From the NCBI RefSeq assembly GCF_003255815.1, contig NC_037689.1:19594769-19658768 (forward strand): a stretch of 64,000 nucleotides of DNA. Reading direction: 5' to 3'. Within the stretch, counting starts at the first letter, position 1. The number at the start of each line of letters is the position of its first letter. The notes below the pieces were generated by a model. It was not told the origin of the DNA and ran no database searches. It was given only the letters and a program-made list of their open reading frames with translations. Both the position numbers and the translations under genes were made by a program. The stretch is from Theropithecus gelada. Lineage: Eukaryota > Chordata > Mammalia > Primates > Cercopithecidae. Below, piece by piece: positions 22,625 through 34,015 of the stretch.

Positions 22625-23140
22625 ATAACTACAGCTGCCTTCTCGCATGGTCTTCTGCAATGTGACCTGCCACTCATCCATCAAGTCTGTCTTCACTCCT
22701 TTGAATCTGGTGAGGCCCTGTGACTCTTTTGACCAACGGAGTATGATGGAAATGAATCTATACTTGTTCCTGGTGTAGCCCTTAATTGGCCTGGTGGCTT
22801 CCTCTTCCTGCCTCTTGAGACTCTTGCTCCTGGGATAGGGACACACCCTCTCAGAATCCAGCACCATGCTGTGAGAAGCCCAAGCTGCATGAAAGTGCTC
22901 CAGTTTTCAGCCCCAGCTGAGCTGCCGGACAACAGCCAGAATCACCCACTAGCCATGTGCATGCACCGTCTTGGACACCCAGCCCAGTCCAGCCTGCAGA
23001 TGACTGCAGCTACAGCTGCCTGAGAGATCCCAAGTAAGAACCATCCAGCTGAGTCCACTCAATTCACAGAATCCAAGAGATAATAAGAATTGTTTTAAGT
23101 CATTAAGTCTTCGGATGGTTTATTACACAAGATGAGATAA
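22625..23140 (+). mobile_element. Solo MaLR-like LTR (MLT1J type), sense
   Basis: It has gaggccctgtgactcttttg, the block gcagatgactgcagctacag, then gaaccatccagctgagtcca and the 3' end ttgttttaagtcattaagtc. The 5' boundary is approximate. Confidence 0.75.
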
Positions 23141-23268
23141 TGAAAGCCAAGGGCCTCAGAAGATTGGAGCTCTGGAGTGCTGAGAGTGCCAACTGGGGGT
23201 GTAAGAGGGAAGAAATCAAAGCAGGCTTCAAGTGGAGTCAGGCTTACATTCGTAAGAATGCCAGCAGT

Positions 23269-23384
23269 GTCATGAGACTGGAGACCTGAGTTGCAGACTT
23301 GGCCCTGCCCATTACTACCCCCCAAATCTTTAGCAAGTCACCACTTTCCTGTGCCTTGGTTTTCTCATCTGTAAAATGGAGCCG
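23269..23384 (+). repeat. MIR 5' part, sense
   Basis: The MIR core gtgccttggttttctcatct with gtaaaatgga is preceded by a diverged head. The matching 3' end may be the piece at 23545-23615, with foreign sequence between. Confidence 0.8.
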
Positions 23385-23615
23385 ATTCATTCAACAAACA
23401 CAGAGTATTGTATATGGGTCCTAATTGGGGCAGACAATACAAAGATCAGTGCTGATCAGCCCCTGAGATCTTGTGCACATTCTAAGATAAAACTAGGCAC
23501 TGTGAGAAAGTTTGCGTAGAAACGCACATAAGTAAATGTTAATTACATGCAAATCCTTTAGACCAGTGCCTAGCACATTCTAAGTGCTCAATATGTGTCT
23601 GCCGTCATTATTATG
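23385..23615 (+). repeat. L2-like piece then MIR 3' end
   Basis: The 23385-23544 section looks like an L2-type fragment (cattcaacaaacacagagta...ggcagacaatacaaagatca). The 23545-23615 section has agtgcctagcacattctaag and tgctcaatatgtg, the 3' end of MIR. Confidence 0.5.
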
Positions 23616-23674
23616 CTATGCCTGCAATTTATTTCTCTGAATAGCACTTATGCCCTGATTGTAGCTTTAAAGGT

Positions 23675-24275
23675 TAACTGGGTACAACTACTTTGGAAAA
23701 CTCTTTGGCAATAAAGTTAAACATATACCTACCTTACGACCTAGCGATTCCACTCCCGGTCGTGTATACCCAACAAGAATAGGCCCTTGTATCCACCAAA
23801 AGACATAATAAAAAACAATGCTCATAACCACTTCATTCATAACAGTCCCAAGCTGGAGGCAATCCAGATGTCCATCAAAAGTCAAGTGGATACATAAATT
23901 GCAGTATATTCCTACAATGGAATACCACTCGGTAATTAAAAAGGATGAACTACTGTTTTATGCAATAGCATGGATGTAACTGACATTGAGTGAAAGAAGC
24001 CACATGCTGACGAGCGCAGGCTGCATGATTTCGTTTATGAAAACAGGCAAAACTGATTTATGGTGACGGAGACAGAGATCAGAAGAGTTGGGAGATGTCG
24101 ACTGATTGAGATAAGCAGAAACCTTTTGGGCTGCTGGCAATGTTCCATGTTTAACCTGGGTGGTGATGATGCAGGTATATACATATGCGCAAATGAATGA
24201 AGCAGTGCACTTAATATGTGCAGTTATACTTAATGTGTAAGTATATACCTCAATAAAAATGTAAATAAAAAGGGG
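23675..24275 (+). mobile_element. Old L1 (L1M) ORF2 end and 3' UTR, sense
   Basis: It matches the end of an old L1: acctagcgattccactcccg, ggcaatccagatgtccatca, tacaatggaataccactcgg, gagtgaaagaagccacatgc and a final atacctcaataaaaatgtaa. Stops break the reverse transcriptase frame. Confidence 0.88.
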
Positions 24276-25119
24276 GAAAAGCTCTCTGTGGGTGGGCTGC
24301 TCCCAGGTGGCCACTGTGGGGGGAGCTGGGCAGGAAAGGGAAAGGTTCTAGCTGGGGACTCTTTGAAAGAAAAATGACCTCCTTTCCCTTAAGATGTGGT
24401 AGTCCCCATTAAGTCAAGTGACCCTGAAAGCCACTGGGACACTCTCTGGGGTTGTCCTAGGCTGCTTGTGGTTCCCTAACGCTGTGCTGGGGCCAGTGTG
24501 GGGCTCCCCCATGCACCCCCAAGTCCCTGAGGTGTGGGCCCTTCCTTCCACAGGCAGAACCTCAGTCCCCAAGTCTGAGAAGCCACGATTGAAAGGGTGG
24601 CCACGAAGGATCCTGTTACTGTGAAGCATCAGTGACTTCAAGAACCCAGAACGCAGCTAGGGAACAAAGCACCGGCGGGAATGGAGACTGAGCCGGGCTC
24701 AATGGAGACGAGCGGAAGTTGAGCACGGAGGCACAACGGCCAGTTTGTTGTAGAAATCCTGACAATTGAGTACTGCACCACAGGAAGCGGGACCCGTGGT
24801 GGCAGCAGGGCGGGCTTCCAGGAGGCGGAGTCCAGGGGAGTACTGGCTGGAGAAAGGCTTCCCTCTGTCCCCTATTCCTGCCCCTATTTTCCTTAAAGCT
24901 ACGCTGGCCTCTGTCGCTTCCTGCACACAGTCCTGGAAAGGGGGTTTCTCGCAGCCAACAATACAGCATCCCTCCACCCCGACCGAGGGGCTACCGCGCC
25001 CTTCGATACACAAGTGTAGCTCAGGGCCGGCAGAGCGAGGCGGATTGAGTATAATTAATTTAGAAACCAGGGTGGGTTTTATCACCATCCCTGGAGCAGG
25101 TTTCGCAGCTGCCTGAGGG
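24276..25119. other. Unique DNA, CpG-island shore
   Basis: Repeat-free sequence with rising CpG content from about 24670. No splice-supported exon is evident. Opposed overlapping frames of 116-129 codons (24699-25116) are typical of GC-rich DNA. Confidence 0.5.
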
Positions 25120-25850
25120 CTTCCCTAAGAGAGCTCTCCGGCATCGGACCCCGGGGACGCCCCCTCCCCCACACAACAACGGTGGCCGTGCCCCAGGGCC
25201 GCCTGGGTCTCCCGCAGCGCAGCGAAGCCCCCAGGAAGCCCCCTCCTTCTGCCCTCCCGCCCGCGAGTTCTGTCCCTGGCACTTCTCCGGGGACGCGGGG
25301 GCGGCCCGGGGGCAGCCGCAGGCCTTGGCACTGCCGCAGGGTAATTGGAGTGCGCCGGGGACGGGATAGGGGAGGGAGAGGGGAGGAGGAAGGGATGTCC
25401 CTCAGGGCGCCGGTCCCTGCCACAGCCCGGGAGGGGGCGGCCGGGATTCGGAGAGCCATCCGGGGGTCCGCGGGGCCGAGGAAGCTCCCTCCCCGGCTCC
25501 GCGCCCGAGCCTTGCCGCGCCCTCCCCGCGGCTCCGCCCGCTCATTAGCGGAGGCCGGGCCGGCCCGTTCGCCTCCTCCGGCCGCCAATTACCCGCCCTG
25601 CTGGCTCCAAGCGCGCCGCCGGGCCAGACAAAGGCGCGGGCGGGGGAGGGGAGAGGAAGGGAGGGAGCCCGGGGCGCCCGCGCCTGCAGAGCCGCGGCGG
25701 CGGCGAGATAAGGGCGGCTGGGACGCGCCGCGCTCCAGATGGAAATGAATCCAGCGAGCCGGGCCGGCGAGCGAGGCGGCGCGCGGGGCAGGGGCGCGGA
25801 GGTCGGACGCAGCTCGCCCCTTAGGACCTGCGTTTTTAACGCGACAACAC
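25120..25850. promoter_or_regulatory. CpG island, probable promoter
   Basis: CpG is dense: I counted 8, 7, 10 and 9 CpG in the 60-base rows starting at 25261, 25441, 25501 and 25561, against about zero or one per row in most of the window. GC-box cores CCGCCC sit at 25534-25539 and 25593-25598, with a CCAAT at 25585-25589 between them and an AGATAAGG (GATA type) at 25706-25713. No TATA box is seen. These are marks of a TATA-less vertebrate promoter. Direction and gene cannot be fixed from the sequence. Open frames exist on both strands (25182-25748 plus; 25082-25588 and 25402-25929 minus) but are Arg/Pro/Gly/Ala-rich and look compositional. Confidence 0.85.
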
Positions 25851-26165
25851 CATATGGGACCTCCCATCCCCGGTCGCCCCCAGTCCTGGGGGCCAGCCAC
25901 TCTGGCCCCGCGCTGCTGTGCGTTTGCAAAGTGCTGGAGCGAGGCTCGCCACGTGCCTTGTGCCTAACACATCACAGCTCCCTAAACCTGGCTGTAGAGC
26001 TGCGCTCAGCACCGTGCAGCTAACCAAAGCCTTCTGTGCTAACCCCCCAGGCCCAGACAGGTTCCGAGCCTTTCCCAGGCAAAGCCGAGCTGATAACCTG
26101 GGTCTGGGGTGTAAACAGCGTCGCGCCTTGGGAGCCTAGCTTCCGGGCCTCTTTGATGATTAAGC
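25851..26165. other. CpG-island shore
   Basis: CpG density falls off but stays above background to about 26130. No repeat. If transcription runs to the right, a first exon or its donor could lie here; none is convincing. Confidence 0.45.
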
Positions 26166-26275
26166 AATTTTTTAAAAATTGGAAAATGAGGCACAGAGAG
26201 GTGAGATGATTTATTAACAGCTCCTCAGATTTGTGGCAGCATCTAGGGCATAGTTCGTGGTCTTCTAACATTTTA
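26166..26275 (-). repeat. MIR fragment, antisense
   Basis: Diverged antisense MIR: aaaatgaggcacagagaggt, then a stretch ending catagttcgtggtcttctaa. Confidence 0.65.
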
Positions 26276-28213
26276 AATATCCTGACGTTTTCAGGAAAAG
26301 AAAAACACACCACAATCTTGCACTCTGATATTTTCAGGTTCTAAAGTCCCTTCGCAGAGTCCTTTCCACCAGAGTCTCTATGAGACAGAAGACAGTGTCT
26401 GGGGGCCTCCTGACCAACCACAAGTATTTTGAAGAGATTTAATTCTTTAATGTACTGAAAACCATAGGTACATATTTTTTCATTATCCAAACCTATGACT
26501 ATTATGCTGAATTTGAGTTGGAATTAGCAGAATCACTTAGCCCAGGAGGACCCAGGTCTTTGGGGCTGAGTCTGTGAGGTGCCCATCCCTATCTTAAGCC
26601 TCTTTTCCTGGGCAGGGTCTGGGAGCATTCTAGGATGCGAGGGAATTTCCTGTTATTCTTCCCTGACGTCTGTCACCTTGGCTCCAAGGAGCTTTAAGAG
26701 ACAACTTCCCCTTCAATCCAGTGCAGGGGACAAGGGTTGCAGTGCAGAGACAGTCAGGGTAGGGTCAGGGAGACTTGGGCCTCAGGGCACGCCTGTGGGA
26801 TGAGATGTAGACTGCCCCAAATGAAGACAAATGTTCCTCAATAAAGCACCATTCCCAAGGGTCCCCCTTGCTGCCTGCTGTCAGCAGCAGTTTAGGGCCC
26901 CTGAGGTCAAGGGCTTCCTCCCAGCCCCCCCAGGCTACTTAGCTCTGCACAGAGAACAGCCAGTGGGGGCCTTGGCCTCCTCTTTCTCACAAAGGCAGCC
27001 TCAAAGACCAGGGATTTGGGCCAGAGAGAGAGAGAGAGAGAGAGAGACAGAGCCTGAGAGGCTCAGTGCAAATCATTCTGTCCTCTCTGTGGGGATGATA
27101 TCTCCAAGAGCAAGCCTTACGGGATGCCATGCATCTGCAGTGGCAGTGGCAGAGAGTGTGTGCTTGAGAAGGGACCCTCTTTCGTGAAGACTCCTTTCTG
27201 GGGGCCTGGGAGAACCTGCCTTACAGAACAGTCATCTGTACCTGGAGATTCCCAGCCACCAGGAGACCCAGTCCTGGGTCATACTCAAGCTGGCCTGCTC
27301 CAGCCAGGCCGTAGCATCTGTTAAAATATTAAAATATGCCGTACTCCTTGGTAAATAGCCTCAACTCCCCAAGTACCACTCTGCCAGGCCCTGCCGCTCC
27401 GCCCCCACTGCCCCCTCCACATGCCCCCCATCCAACAATGAAAAGGTTAACAGTAGGTGCAGCAGGGGAGCTTCAGGACCCCCGTCTCAGTCTACCTCCC
27501 TTCTGATGGGTCAGTGGGGATGACAGGCTGTCCCTGGACCTGGTTTTTACCAAAAGTATTCAATGACCAGTTGGTGACCTGTTGGTGAACTTGAGAGACC
27601 TCACCCTCAAATATTCCTTCCACGGAGGCTCCAAATGTCTCTCCCATGATTCCATTGTTTGTGTATTAATCTTTGGCTTCTCTTATGGTCCTGTTTCCAA
27701 TTGTTCTTTACATCTTAGTCTTCGTAAATCTTGTGCCTTGGGGATGAGGCAGCCAGGGAAGAGTGGGTGCCAAGAGGGAGGGGCAATATACCCACCCGCC
27801 CTCACTGGCCTGCCCAGCTGGAAGACATAGATGCTGCCATCTGTCTGGGAGGGGCTTTGTGGGGGAGGGGGCGAATGGGGGACTTCAGGTCTGAGATTGG
27901 AGTGTCACAGCGGTACAATATGGGCCAACCTGGCCCTCAGCACCCTAGCCCAGTGCTTTGGTGAGTCTGAAGCAGCTTCCACACCGCTTTCCAGGGTTTG
28001 GTCATGGCCAGCTGTGGCTGTGTTGAGAGCAGCAGCTGGCTCTTATCAACTTCCCACATGCCTAGACTGCAAAAGGGAAGCAGAGGGACCCTCGACTCAT
28101 CCCACTGCTGAAGGTTCCTGAGCTGGGGAATACAAAGCTGGCCTCATCCTCCTTCAGAGAATGTCCTGTTGGAGCAGGCAAAGCCACATGGTCAGTACAG
28201 GCCCAGAATGTAT
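26276..28213. other. Unique non-coding DNA, repeat-poor
   Basis: About 1.9 kb downstream of the island has no Alu, L1 or LTR. A short (AG)n run lies at 27023-27047. Several frames of 60-118 codons exist but show no domain. It could hold 5' exons or intron of a gene starting at the island. Confidence 0.5.
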
Positions 28214-28215
28214 AC

Positions 28216-28392
28216 TTTCCTTCCTTTCTTCCTTCCTTCCTTCCTTCCTTCCTTCCTTCCTTCCTTCCTTCCTTCCTTCCTTCCTTCCTTCCTTCCTTCC
28301 TTCCTTCCCTTTTCCTTCCTCCTTCCTTCCCTTTCTTCCTCTCTGCCTCCCTTCTTTCCTCTCTCCCTCCTTCCTTCTTTTTTTCTTTGTTT
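28216..28392. repeat. (TTCC)n microsatellite
   Basis: The block 28230-28308 is almost pure TTCC; 28309-28392 is degenerate CT-rich. The Leu-Pro-Ser frames here are repeat translations. It ends directly at an Alu monomer. Confidence 0.97.
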
Positions 28393-28508
28393 CTTGATGA
28401 GGTTTGCTATGTTGCCCAGGCTGGATTCAAACTCCTGGGCTCAAGCAATCCTCCTGTCTCAGCCTCCCCAGTAGCTGGGACTATAGGCATAAGTCACCAT
28501 GCCCAGCA
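28393..28508 (-). mobile_element. Alu monomer, antisense
   Basis: One arm only: tgctatgttgcccaggctgg to agtcaccatgcccagc. The pyrimidine tract before it may have grown from its tail. Confidence 0.85.
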
Positions 28509-28649
28509 AGAATACAGCCTTTTCAGAAGTCAGCTCAGAATGCCCTCTGCCACTCTAGGGTTCTTAGAGAGCCTGGAGCATCTGATGGGTTAGGGGGCTT
28601 AGATCCTAGAGCCTGTCCTGAATTGTTGCTAGGTTGAAACCCTCACACT
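28509..28649. other. Short unassigned gap
   Basis: Nothing recognised. Confidence 0.4.
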
Positions 28650-28838
28650 TCACACCCCTACTTCCTAGCTGTGTCCCCTTGGGTCAACTGCTGAACTTCT
28701 CAGAACCTCAGTTTTCTCATCCATATAATGAAGATAATAAAAGTACCAACTTTCTAATATTGTTGTGAGGATTAAATAAGGTAATGCATCTACATTTAAA
28801 ACTGTGTCTGAAACAAGGTAATTGCTCATTCAGTATCC
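28650..28838 (+). repeat. MIR SINE, sense
   Basis: It has cctagctgtgtccccttggg, cagttttctcatccatataa, and ttgttgtgaggattaaataa followed by the MIR 3' end. Confidence 0.9.
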
Positions 28839-29509
28839 CTTGCTACTTCTTTTCTTTCTTTGTTCCTGGCCCATAATTTGCAAATGCTACCTTTGTCACC
28901 AAGGTGGCTGCAGTTGTGCTGTATGTCCCCAGGTCAAGACGTGCAGCTGCTTCATTAACTGTTCCCTCAAGCTTCTTGCTTCTGTTCTTGGAACTTGGGG
29001 AAAATCAGTGGAGCCAACCCAAGGGAGACCGGTGGGGAGAAGAAAGAGGTGGGGAGAAGAAAGACTTAAGACAGCTTTCTGAGGACCCATCTTGAAACAT
29101 TCAGGTGAGAGGCACTGAATTCTAAGTACACCTCACACATAGGGCCATCCATGTTTCTTCTTGAGATCATATGTATCTCAAGAAAATAAATAGAATGATA
29201 CTTTCATGGGGGCTTGTGGGGAAATTCTAGATGGATAACAGGACTGCCTTACATCAGGACTTACTTATTAGAAATGGTGCTTATCAGAAAAGTCCCCAGG
29301 AAGTTGAGTTAATTTGGAAATTGGAAATTTGGAAACTGGATTAATTCATTTGGAGCCCCAAACAAACCAAAACAAGAAAGTGGCTCTTTCCATGTCACAG
29401 ATTCATGCATTTTCTTTATTGAACATCTTGTTTTGGTGCTGTACTATTCCTTGTTTATTGCTTTAGCTTGATGGGAAGGCACTGAGTGACTTGTGGCATG
29501 TTAATGTTG
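28839..29509. other. Unassigned non-coding DNA
   Basis: No repeat or exon is recognised; frames of 63-86 codons are unsupported. Confidence 0.4.
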
Positions 29510-29940
29510 ATGATGATAAAATAAAAACTTCAGCCGAATTAAATTTAAAGGAGTTTAACTGAGCAATGAATGATTCACGAATTGGGCAGCTCCCAGATTC
29601 ACAGCAGATTCACAGGGACTCCAGGCATGCCTTGTGGTCAGAACAAATTTATAGACAAAAAAGGTGACGTATAGGAATCGGAAGGGAGGTACAGAAACAG
29701 TGAGATTGGTTACAGCTTGGCATTTGCCTTATTTGAAGTCAGTTTGAACATTCAGCAGTCAATGAGTGGTTGATGTATGGCCACTGGGATTGGCCATCAC
29801 CCAGCCATTGTTACAGGTGCATACTATTATGTTAGGTTATCAGTTTTGTCTGGTTACTAAGCTAGGTTACAGTTCATCCACAAGGACCCAAATACAGAAG
29901 TACAGAGTCCTTCTCAGGCCATATTTAGGTTACTTTAATA
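29510..29940 (-). mobile_element. LTR-like repeat, antisense, family not named
   Basis: The words gaatgattcacgaattgggc, gagattggttacagcttggc and ggttactaagctaggttaca recur in primate genomes as I remember them and look like an antisense LTR starting with a reversed AAATTTAATT end. Confidence 0.55.
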
Positions 29941-30076
29941 ATGATCATCTTGGGAACGTATGGGATGTCTGGCTTGAGTAACTTTCTCCTTCCATTCCCA
30001 GGTGGGAACATGACAGTGCTAAGTGAGCAGTTGTTTGTGGTTTGACTAAATCTCTTTTGTCCCTGATAGTCACCAA

Positions 30077-30369
30077 TTTTTTTTTTTGATATGGAGTTTC
30101 GCTCTTGTTGCCCAGGCTGGAGTGCAGTGGCACGATCTCGGCTCATGGCAACCTCCTCCTCCCGGGCTCAAGTGATTCTCCTGCCTCAGCCTCCTGAGTA
30201 GCTGGGACTACAGGTGCCGGCCACCACACTTACCTAATTTTTTGTATTTTTAGTAGAGATGGGGTTTCACCATGTTGGCCAGGATAGTCTTGAACTCCTG
30301 ACCTCAGATGATCCACCTGCCTTGGCCTCCCAAAGTGCTGGGATTACAGGCACGTAATCATGCCCGGCC
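30077..30369 (-). mobile_element. AluS-type, antisense
   Basis: Full dimer with T-run 30077-30087, tggagtttcgctcttgttgc, and end taatcatgcccggcca. Confidence 0.96.
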
Positions 30370-31239
30370 ATCATCGATGTTTTAACCTTACCCAGACTTC
30401 ATGAAGGATAGGCATTAATTACAAGAAAGGACAAGAGATGTTTGAGGCAAAGGACAAGTGATTCAATTTCAAAACCACTAGGGCAGATCCCGGGCCCCCA
30501 CCCTCTGGGCACATGCTCCTGGGTCCTAGAAAAGAAAAGGAAGAGGGCAGTAAGGTTTCCTCAAGTGCTCATTTGTGGGTTGAAGGAACCCACTAAGAGA
30601 GAGAAGTTTGCCAAGCAAATGACTACATAAACAACTTTCCAGGGGGCCTATTTAAAATGCTCAGGGGAATAAATTGTTTTAAAGCATTTAAAAAACACCA
30701 TTTACATACAATTAATAGGTTGATTGCACAGCGTTCTTATTAATTCATTATAGCAAGGACTTCCGCATAGCAAAACAGCCTTTCAATGTTTAGTTTCTGA
30801 TATAGCATGAACCAAGAAATTATATAATCACGATATGTGTGTCTGTGTATACATATCTATATAATTTAGCACCTTTAGTAAATCAGACCTCATTTCTAAG
30901 CATCCACACGGTGTTTTATACAAACACACCCTTTGCATGCAGGGTGGAATGAAGGAGAATTTATTTTAGATTCTTATAACCCCAGAGCCCTGGTTTGGTA
31001 TCACAGTAAAGGTTCATGACTGAGTGAGGCACTTTATAATCAAGATTTACTGTGTGAGAAATGTAGATGTAAGGGTTTAGCAGAAACCCTATTTTTACTG
31101 AGTAGGGTGGGTAGGAGAAGGGTGACAGTTAGTGGGGACCTACAGTAGATCAGTGAATGCCAGTGACAGACATCTGTGGAACTTTCATCAGGGCTCACCA
31201 GGAAACGTGGCCTTGACCTCTCTCACGGGAAAATAACGG
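30370..31239. other. Repeat-free block, candidate conserved DNA
   Basis: No transposon remains are visible. The part 30600-30850 is AT-rich with ATTA words (attaatag at 30711-30718; ttattaattcattatag at 30737-30753). Such motifs suit homeodomain proteins. A short (TG/TA) stretch lies near 30834-30860. Confidence 0.4.
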
Positions 31240-31711
31240 AATGCTTTAGTTCTTCATTGCTGAGTAACAAACTACCCTAGAATTCATTGGTTTAAGGCAA
31301 AAATGATTTTTATTATTTTTGATGACTCTGTGGGTTTAGTGCTCAGCTGGATGGATCTTCTGCTAGTCTTGCTTGGGGTATCTCGTGTGGCTGAAGGCAA
31401 TGGTAGATGGGACTGGACTGTCTGAGATAGCTTCATTCCTATGCCTAGCTCTTTGGCCAGCGTGGCTGGAAGGCCGGGTTCTCCCACATGGTCTCTCTAA
31501 AGGGCTGTGGTTGCTTTGCAAGGTGGCTGGACCCCAAGAGTGTTCCAAGAGAACAATGTGCACATGCTTCTGCCTGCATCACTTTTCCTAAGGCCCCATT
31601 GGTCAAAGCAAGTCACATGGCCAGGCAGAGTCAGAGTGGGAGGGGACTACACAAGGGGGTGAATACTGGGAGTTATAGTTTATAGTGAGCCACCAAAATA
31701 ACCATCTACCG
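31240..31711 (-). mobile_element. Solo MaLR-like LTR, antisense
   Basis: Shows tcttcattgctgagtaacaa, ttggccagcgtggctggaag, a cattggtcaaagcaagtcac block and gggaggggactacacaaggg before gtgaatactgggag. Same broad family as 1814-2232 and 53331-54004. Confidence 0.75.
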
Positions 31712-32799
31712 AAAGGGGACTACTCTGTCCTCTTACAGGTTCTTATTTTCATCCTGTGTTCCATATTCTCCCATCCCTTCCTCCCTCCTGCTCCCTGCAT
31801 TCCCCATTAGAAGCAGATGTGGGGTGAGGAGGACAGCACAGTGGTCAGTATTTGATGGTGGTGGTGTGGTCATTTCCCCCTTCATCACCCCATCTCCTCT
31901 GCCAGAATCTGGGACAATCTGTCCTTATTTCTGGACTTATTCCGTCCCCACTCCTCCCCGAATGTAAAGGGTTATATAATATACAGACTGAGCAGGCAGG
32001 ATGGATTTTTCTTAAGATTCCAAGTCAGATGTTTTAATATTTCACTGAGCCACTGCAGAAAGCCCTTCATTATGGGATGGAAATGCTTGGAAAATGGCCT
32101 TCTAATTAATGTGAAATGAGAGAGTGCCCCTCAGAGCAAGGGGGACTTGGCAGCTGCGAGGGTGATGTTAGTATGCCAGCACTTCCTGGGTGGGGTGATT
32201 GGATGGGGCCCGATCCCAGGATATATTTGCCTTGTGGAGCCCATTCAGCATAAATCCTGCCACAGGGCCAGGCTGCAGACAGCAAATTGAGAGCCTTCCA
32301 CAGCTCACTGAGTTACTGCTTCCCAGAAATTGCTGAAGCCATTGATCTCAATCTTTTTAAATCATTAAATGATTTTGGCATTCAGGCACGCAGTGGGTCT
32401 GTGCTTGGTGACCTGCAGGAAGCAAGAATGGGTTCAACAGGGGATCCTGGCCACGGACTTTTGCTGGACACAGGTTCAGTCACGTGGGCTGCATTACCGT
32501 GACCTTTACACCAGGGTGTAAGACTGCTTCTAAATAAGACACAAAATGGCTCCCTCGGCAGCGCCCCTGCCATCCCCCCGAGGGTCTCAGTAGAGCAGTG
32601 CGTTTATGAGAGACCTTAAAAGCAGTTCACATTCTGTCACGAGGGCCTGGGAGACAGTCACTGGGTTATGTAGATCTGTCTTCCTGGGTGTTTTCCTCAC
32701 TGAAGGAAGCATCTGGCAGAGCTGCCATGGAGCAAAGGGAATTAAAAAGCTTGCTTCAAGCTTAGACCATTGGGTGGGAATAATAACAATAATATTATC
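31712..32799. other. Repeat-free block, candidate conserved DNA
   Basis: No transposons seen. The section 32040-32390 holds taattaat (32103-32110) and a tcattaaatgattttg stretch near 32363-32378. It resembles a distal enhancer in composition; nothing coding is recognised. Confidence 0.4.
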
Positions 32800-32965
32800 T
32801 AGTATTTATTGAACATTTACTGTGTGTCAGCGCTGTGTTGTATACTCAACATTTTTTTTTTTTTTTTTTGGGTGTGAACCTGACCATAAACCTAAGAAGT
32901 AGATACTATTATTATTTCCCTTTCATAGACCAAAGATAAGTAACATGTCCCGCAGCTAGCTCTTT
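32800..32965 (-). repeat. MIR, antisense, with an internal T18 run
   Basis: Antisense MIR words tagtatttattgaacattta and tactattattatttccctttc flank a run of 18 T at 32852-32869. Confidence 0.8.
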
Positions 32966-33227
32966 TTAAAAGATTTGCCACCCTCCTGGCCACATGGCTT
33001 AGTTCTCTGCATCTTATGATATTCAATTTAATCAATATTGATTGAATGCCTGAATAATGCCAGCACTGGAGGAAGACGGGGCTCAAGGAGAGAGAAAGAA
33101 TAGAGTGTCTGCACCTGAGGGCTTATAATCCAGGCAGGGAAGGAGAGCCAGACCATTTTCAGAATGGTTCCAAATAGCTAGCCACACCACAGGCAGCTTC
33201 TTTTGCATGTGACCATACTGGAGACAG

Positions 33228-33430
33228 CAGAGTACAGTGGGAAGGTTGTGGGTGTTGGTATACCCTTCCCTCAGACCTGGGTTCAAATCTTAGCCCTGCT
33301 TCGTGGTTTGGAGCAACATAATTAACCTTTCTGAGCCTCAGTTTTCTGTTCTGTAAAATGGAGGTGACAATACTTACTTAGGACTGCTATACGTAAAGAG
33401 TCTGGCATAAAGTAGACTCACGGTGATGTT
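33228..33430 (+). repeat. MIR SINE, sense
   Basis: Contains cagacctgggttcaaatctt, gcctcagttttctgttctgt, aaaatggagg and a cataaagtagactcac end. Confidence 0.9.
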
Positions 33431-33568
33431 CTCATCTGGTGTGCGGTCATCAGGGGAAGAGCATGAGAAATAGTGCGTGTGGGGTAGAAAATGACTTGGG
33501 GCAGAACACGGAGGGGGAAGAAGGCTGGTGGAATGGATCCATTCAGGTTGATTTTGTGCCTGGTTGTT

Positions 33569-33640
33569 CACACACACACAGGTGCACACACACTGCATAC
33601 TCAACACACACACACTCACACACACACACACACACACAGT
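33569..33640. repeat. (CA)n microsatellite, interrupted
   Basis: CA dinucleotides broken by ggtg (33581) and actgcatactca (33592-33603), with the longest pure block at 33618-33639. Confidence 0.95.
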
Positions 33641-33999
33641 ACGTGCTAGACCACAGAGCTGGCAGAGAGGTTAGGAATTGGGGAGGGAGGCTCAATGAGA
33701 AATGCCAGCGAAGCTTGGTGGTCACCTCTGTCCTTGGTGAGGACTCAGTGCCCCATGCCTCAGGTTTACTTGCCCCCAAGCCACCGGCTTTCTGCTTAAC
33801 TAATGATGAGAGAATATTTAACCACCAGTAAGGCCTGGCCACTCATCTATCAAAAAGGTCTCTTGGTGCTCTACTGGGGCTGGGTTAGGGCTCCAGAGTT
33901 AACCCTTCAGCTGGCAGATTATGGGAAAGTTGGAAGTCTAGGTGGCAGGAGGAACCCTTAGGGAATTTGGGTCGATGGTTATTTACTAACCTTCGCCTA
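33641..33999. other. Unassigned non-coding DNA
   Basis: Nothing recognised. Confidence 0.4.
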
Positions 34000-34015
34000 A
34001 GTATTTCAATATCTT

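Noticed and set aside
25082..25929. Long frames of 168-188 codons on both strands in the CpG island
   Set aside because: GC-rich DNA has few stop codons. The products are Arg/Pro/Gly/Ala-rich, overlap antisense to each other and show no domain or splice support.
28161..28474. Ser-Phe-Leu-Pro repeat proteins of about 80-100 codons
   Set aside because: Translation of the (TTCC)n microsatellite and the following Alu monomer.
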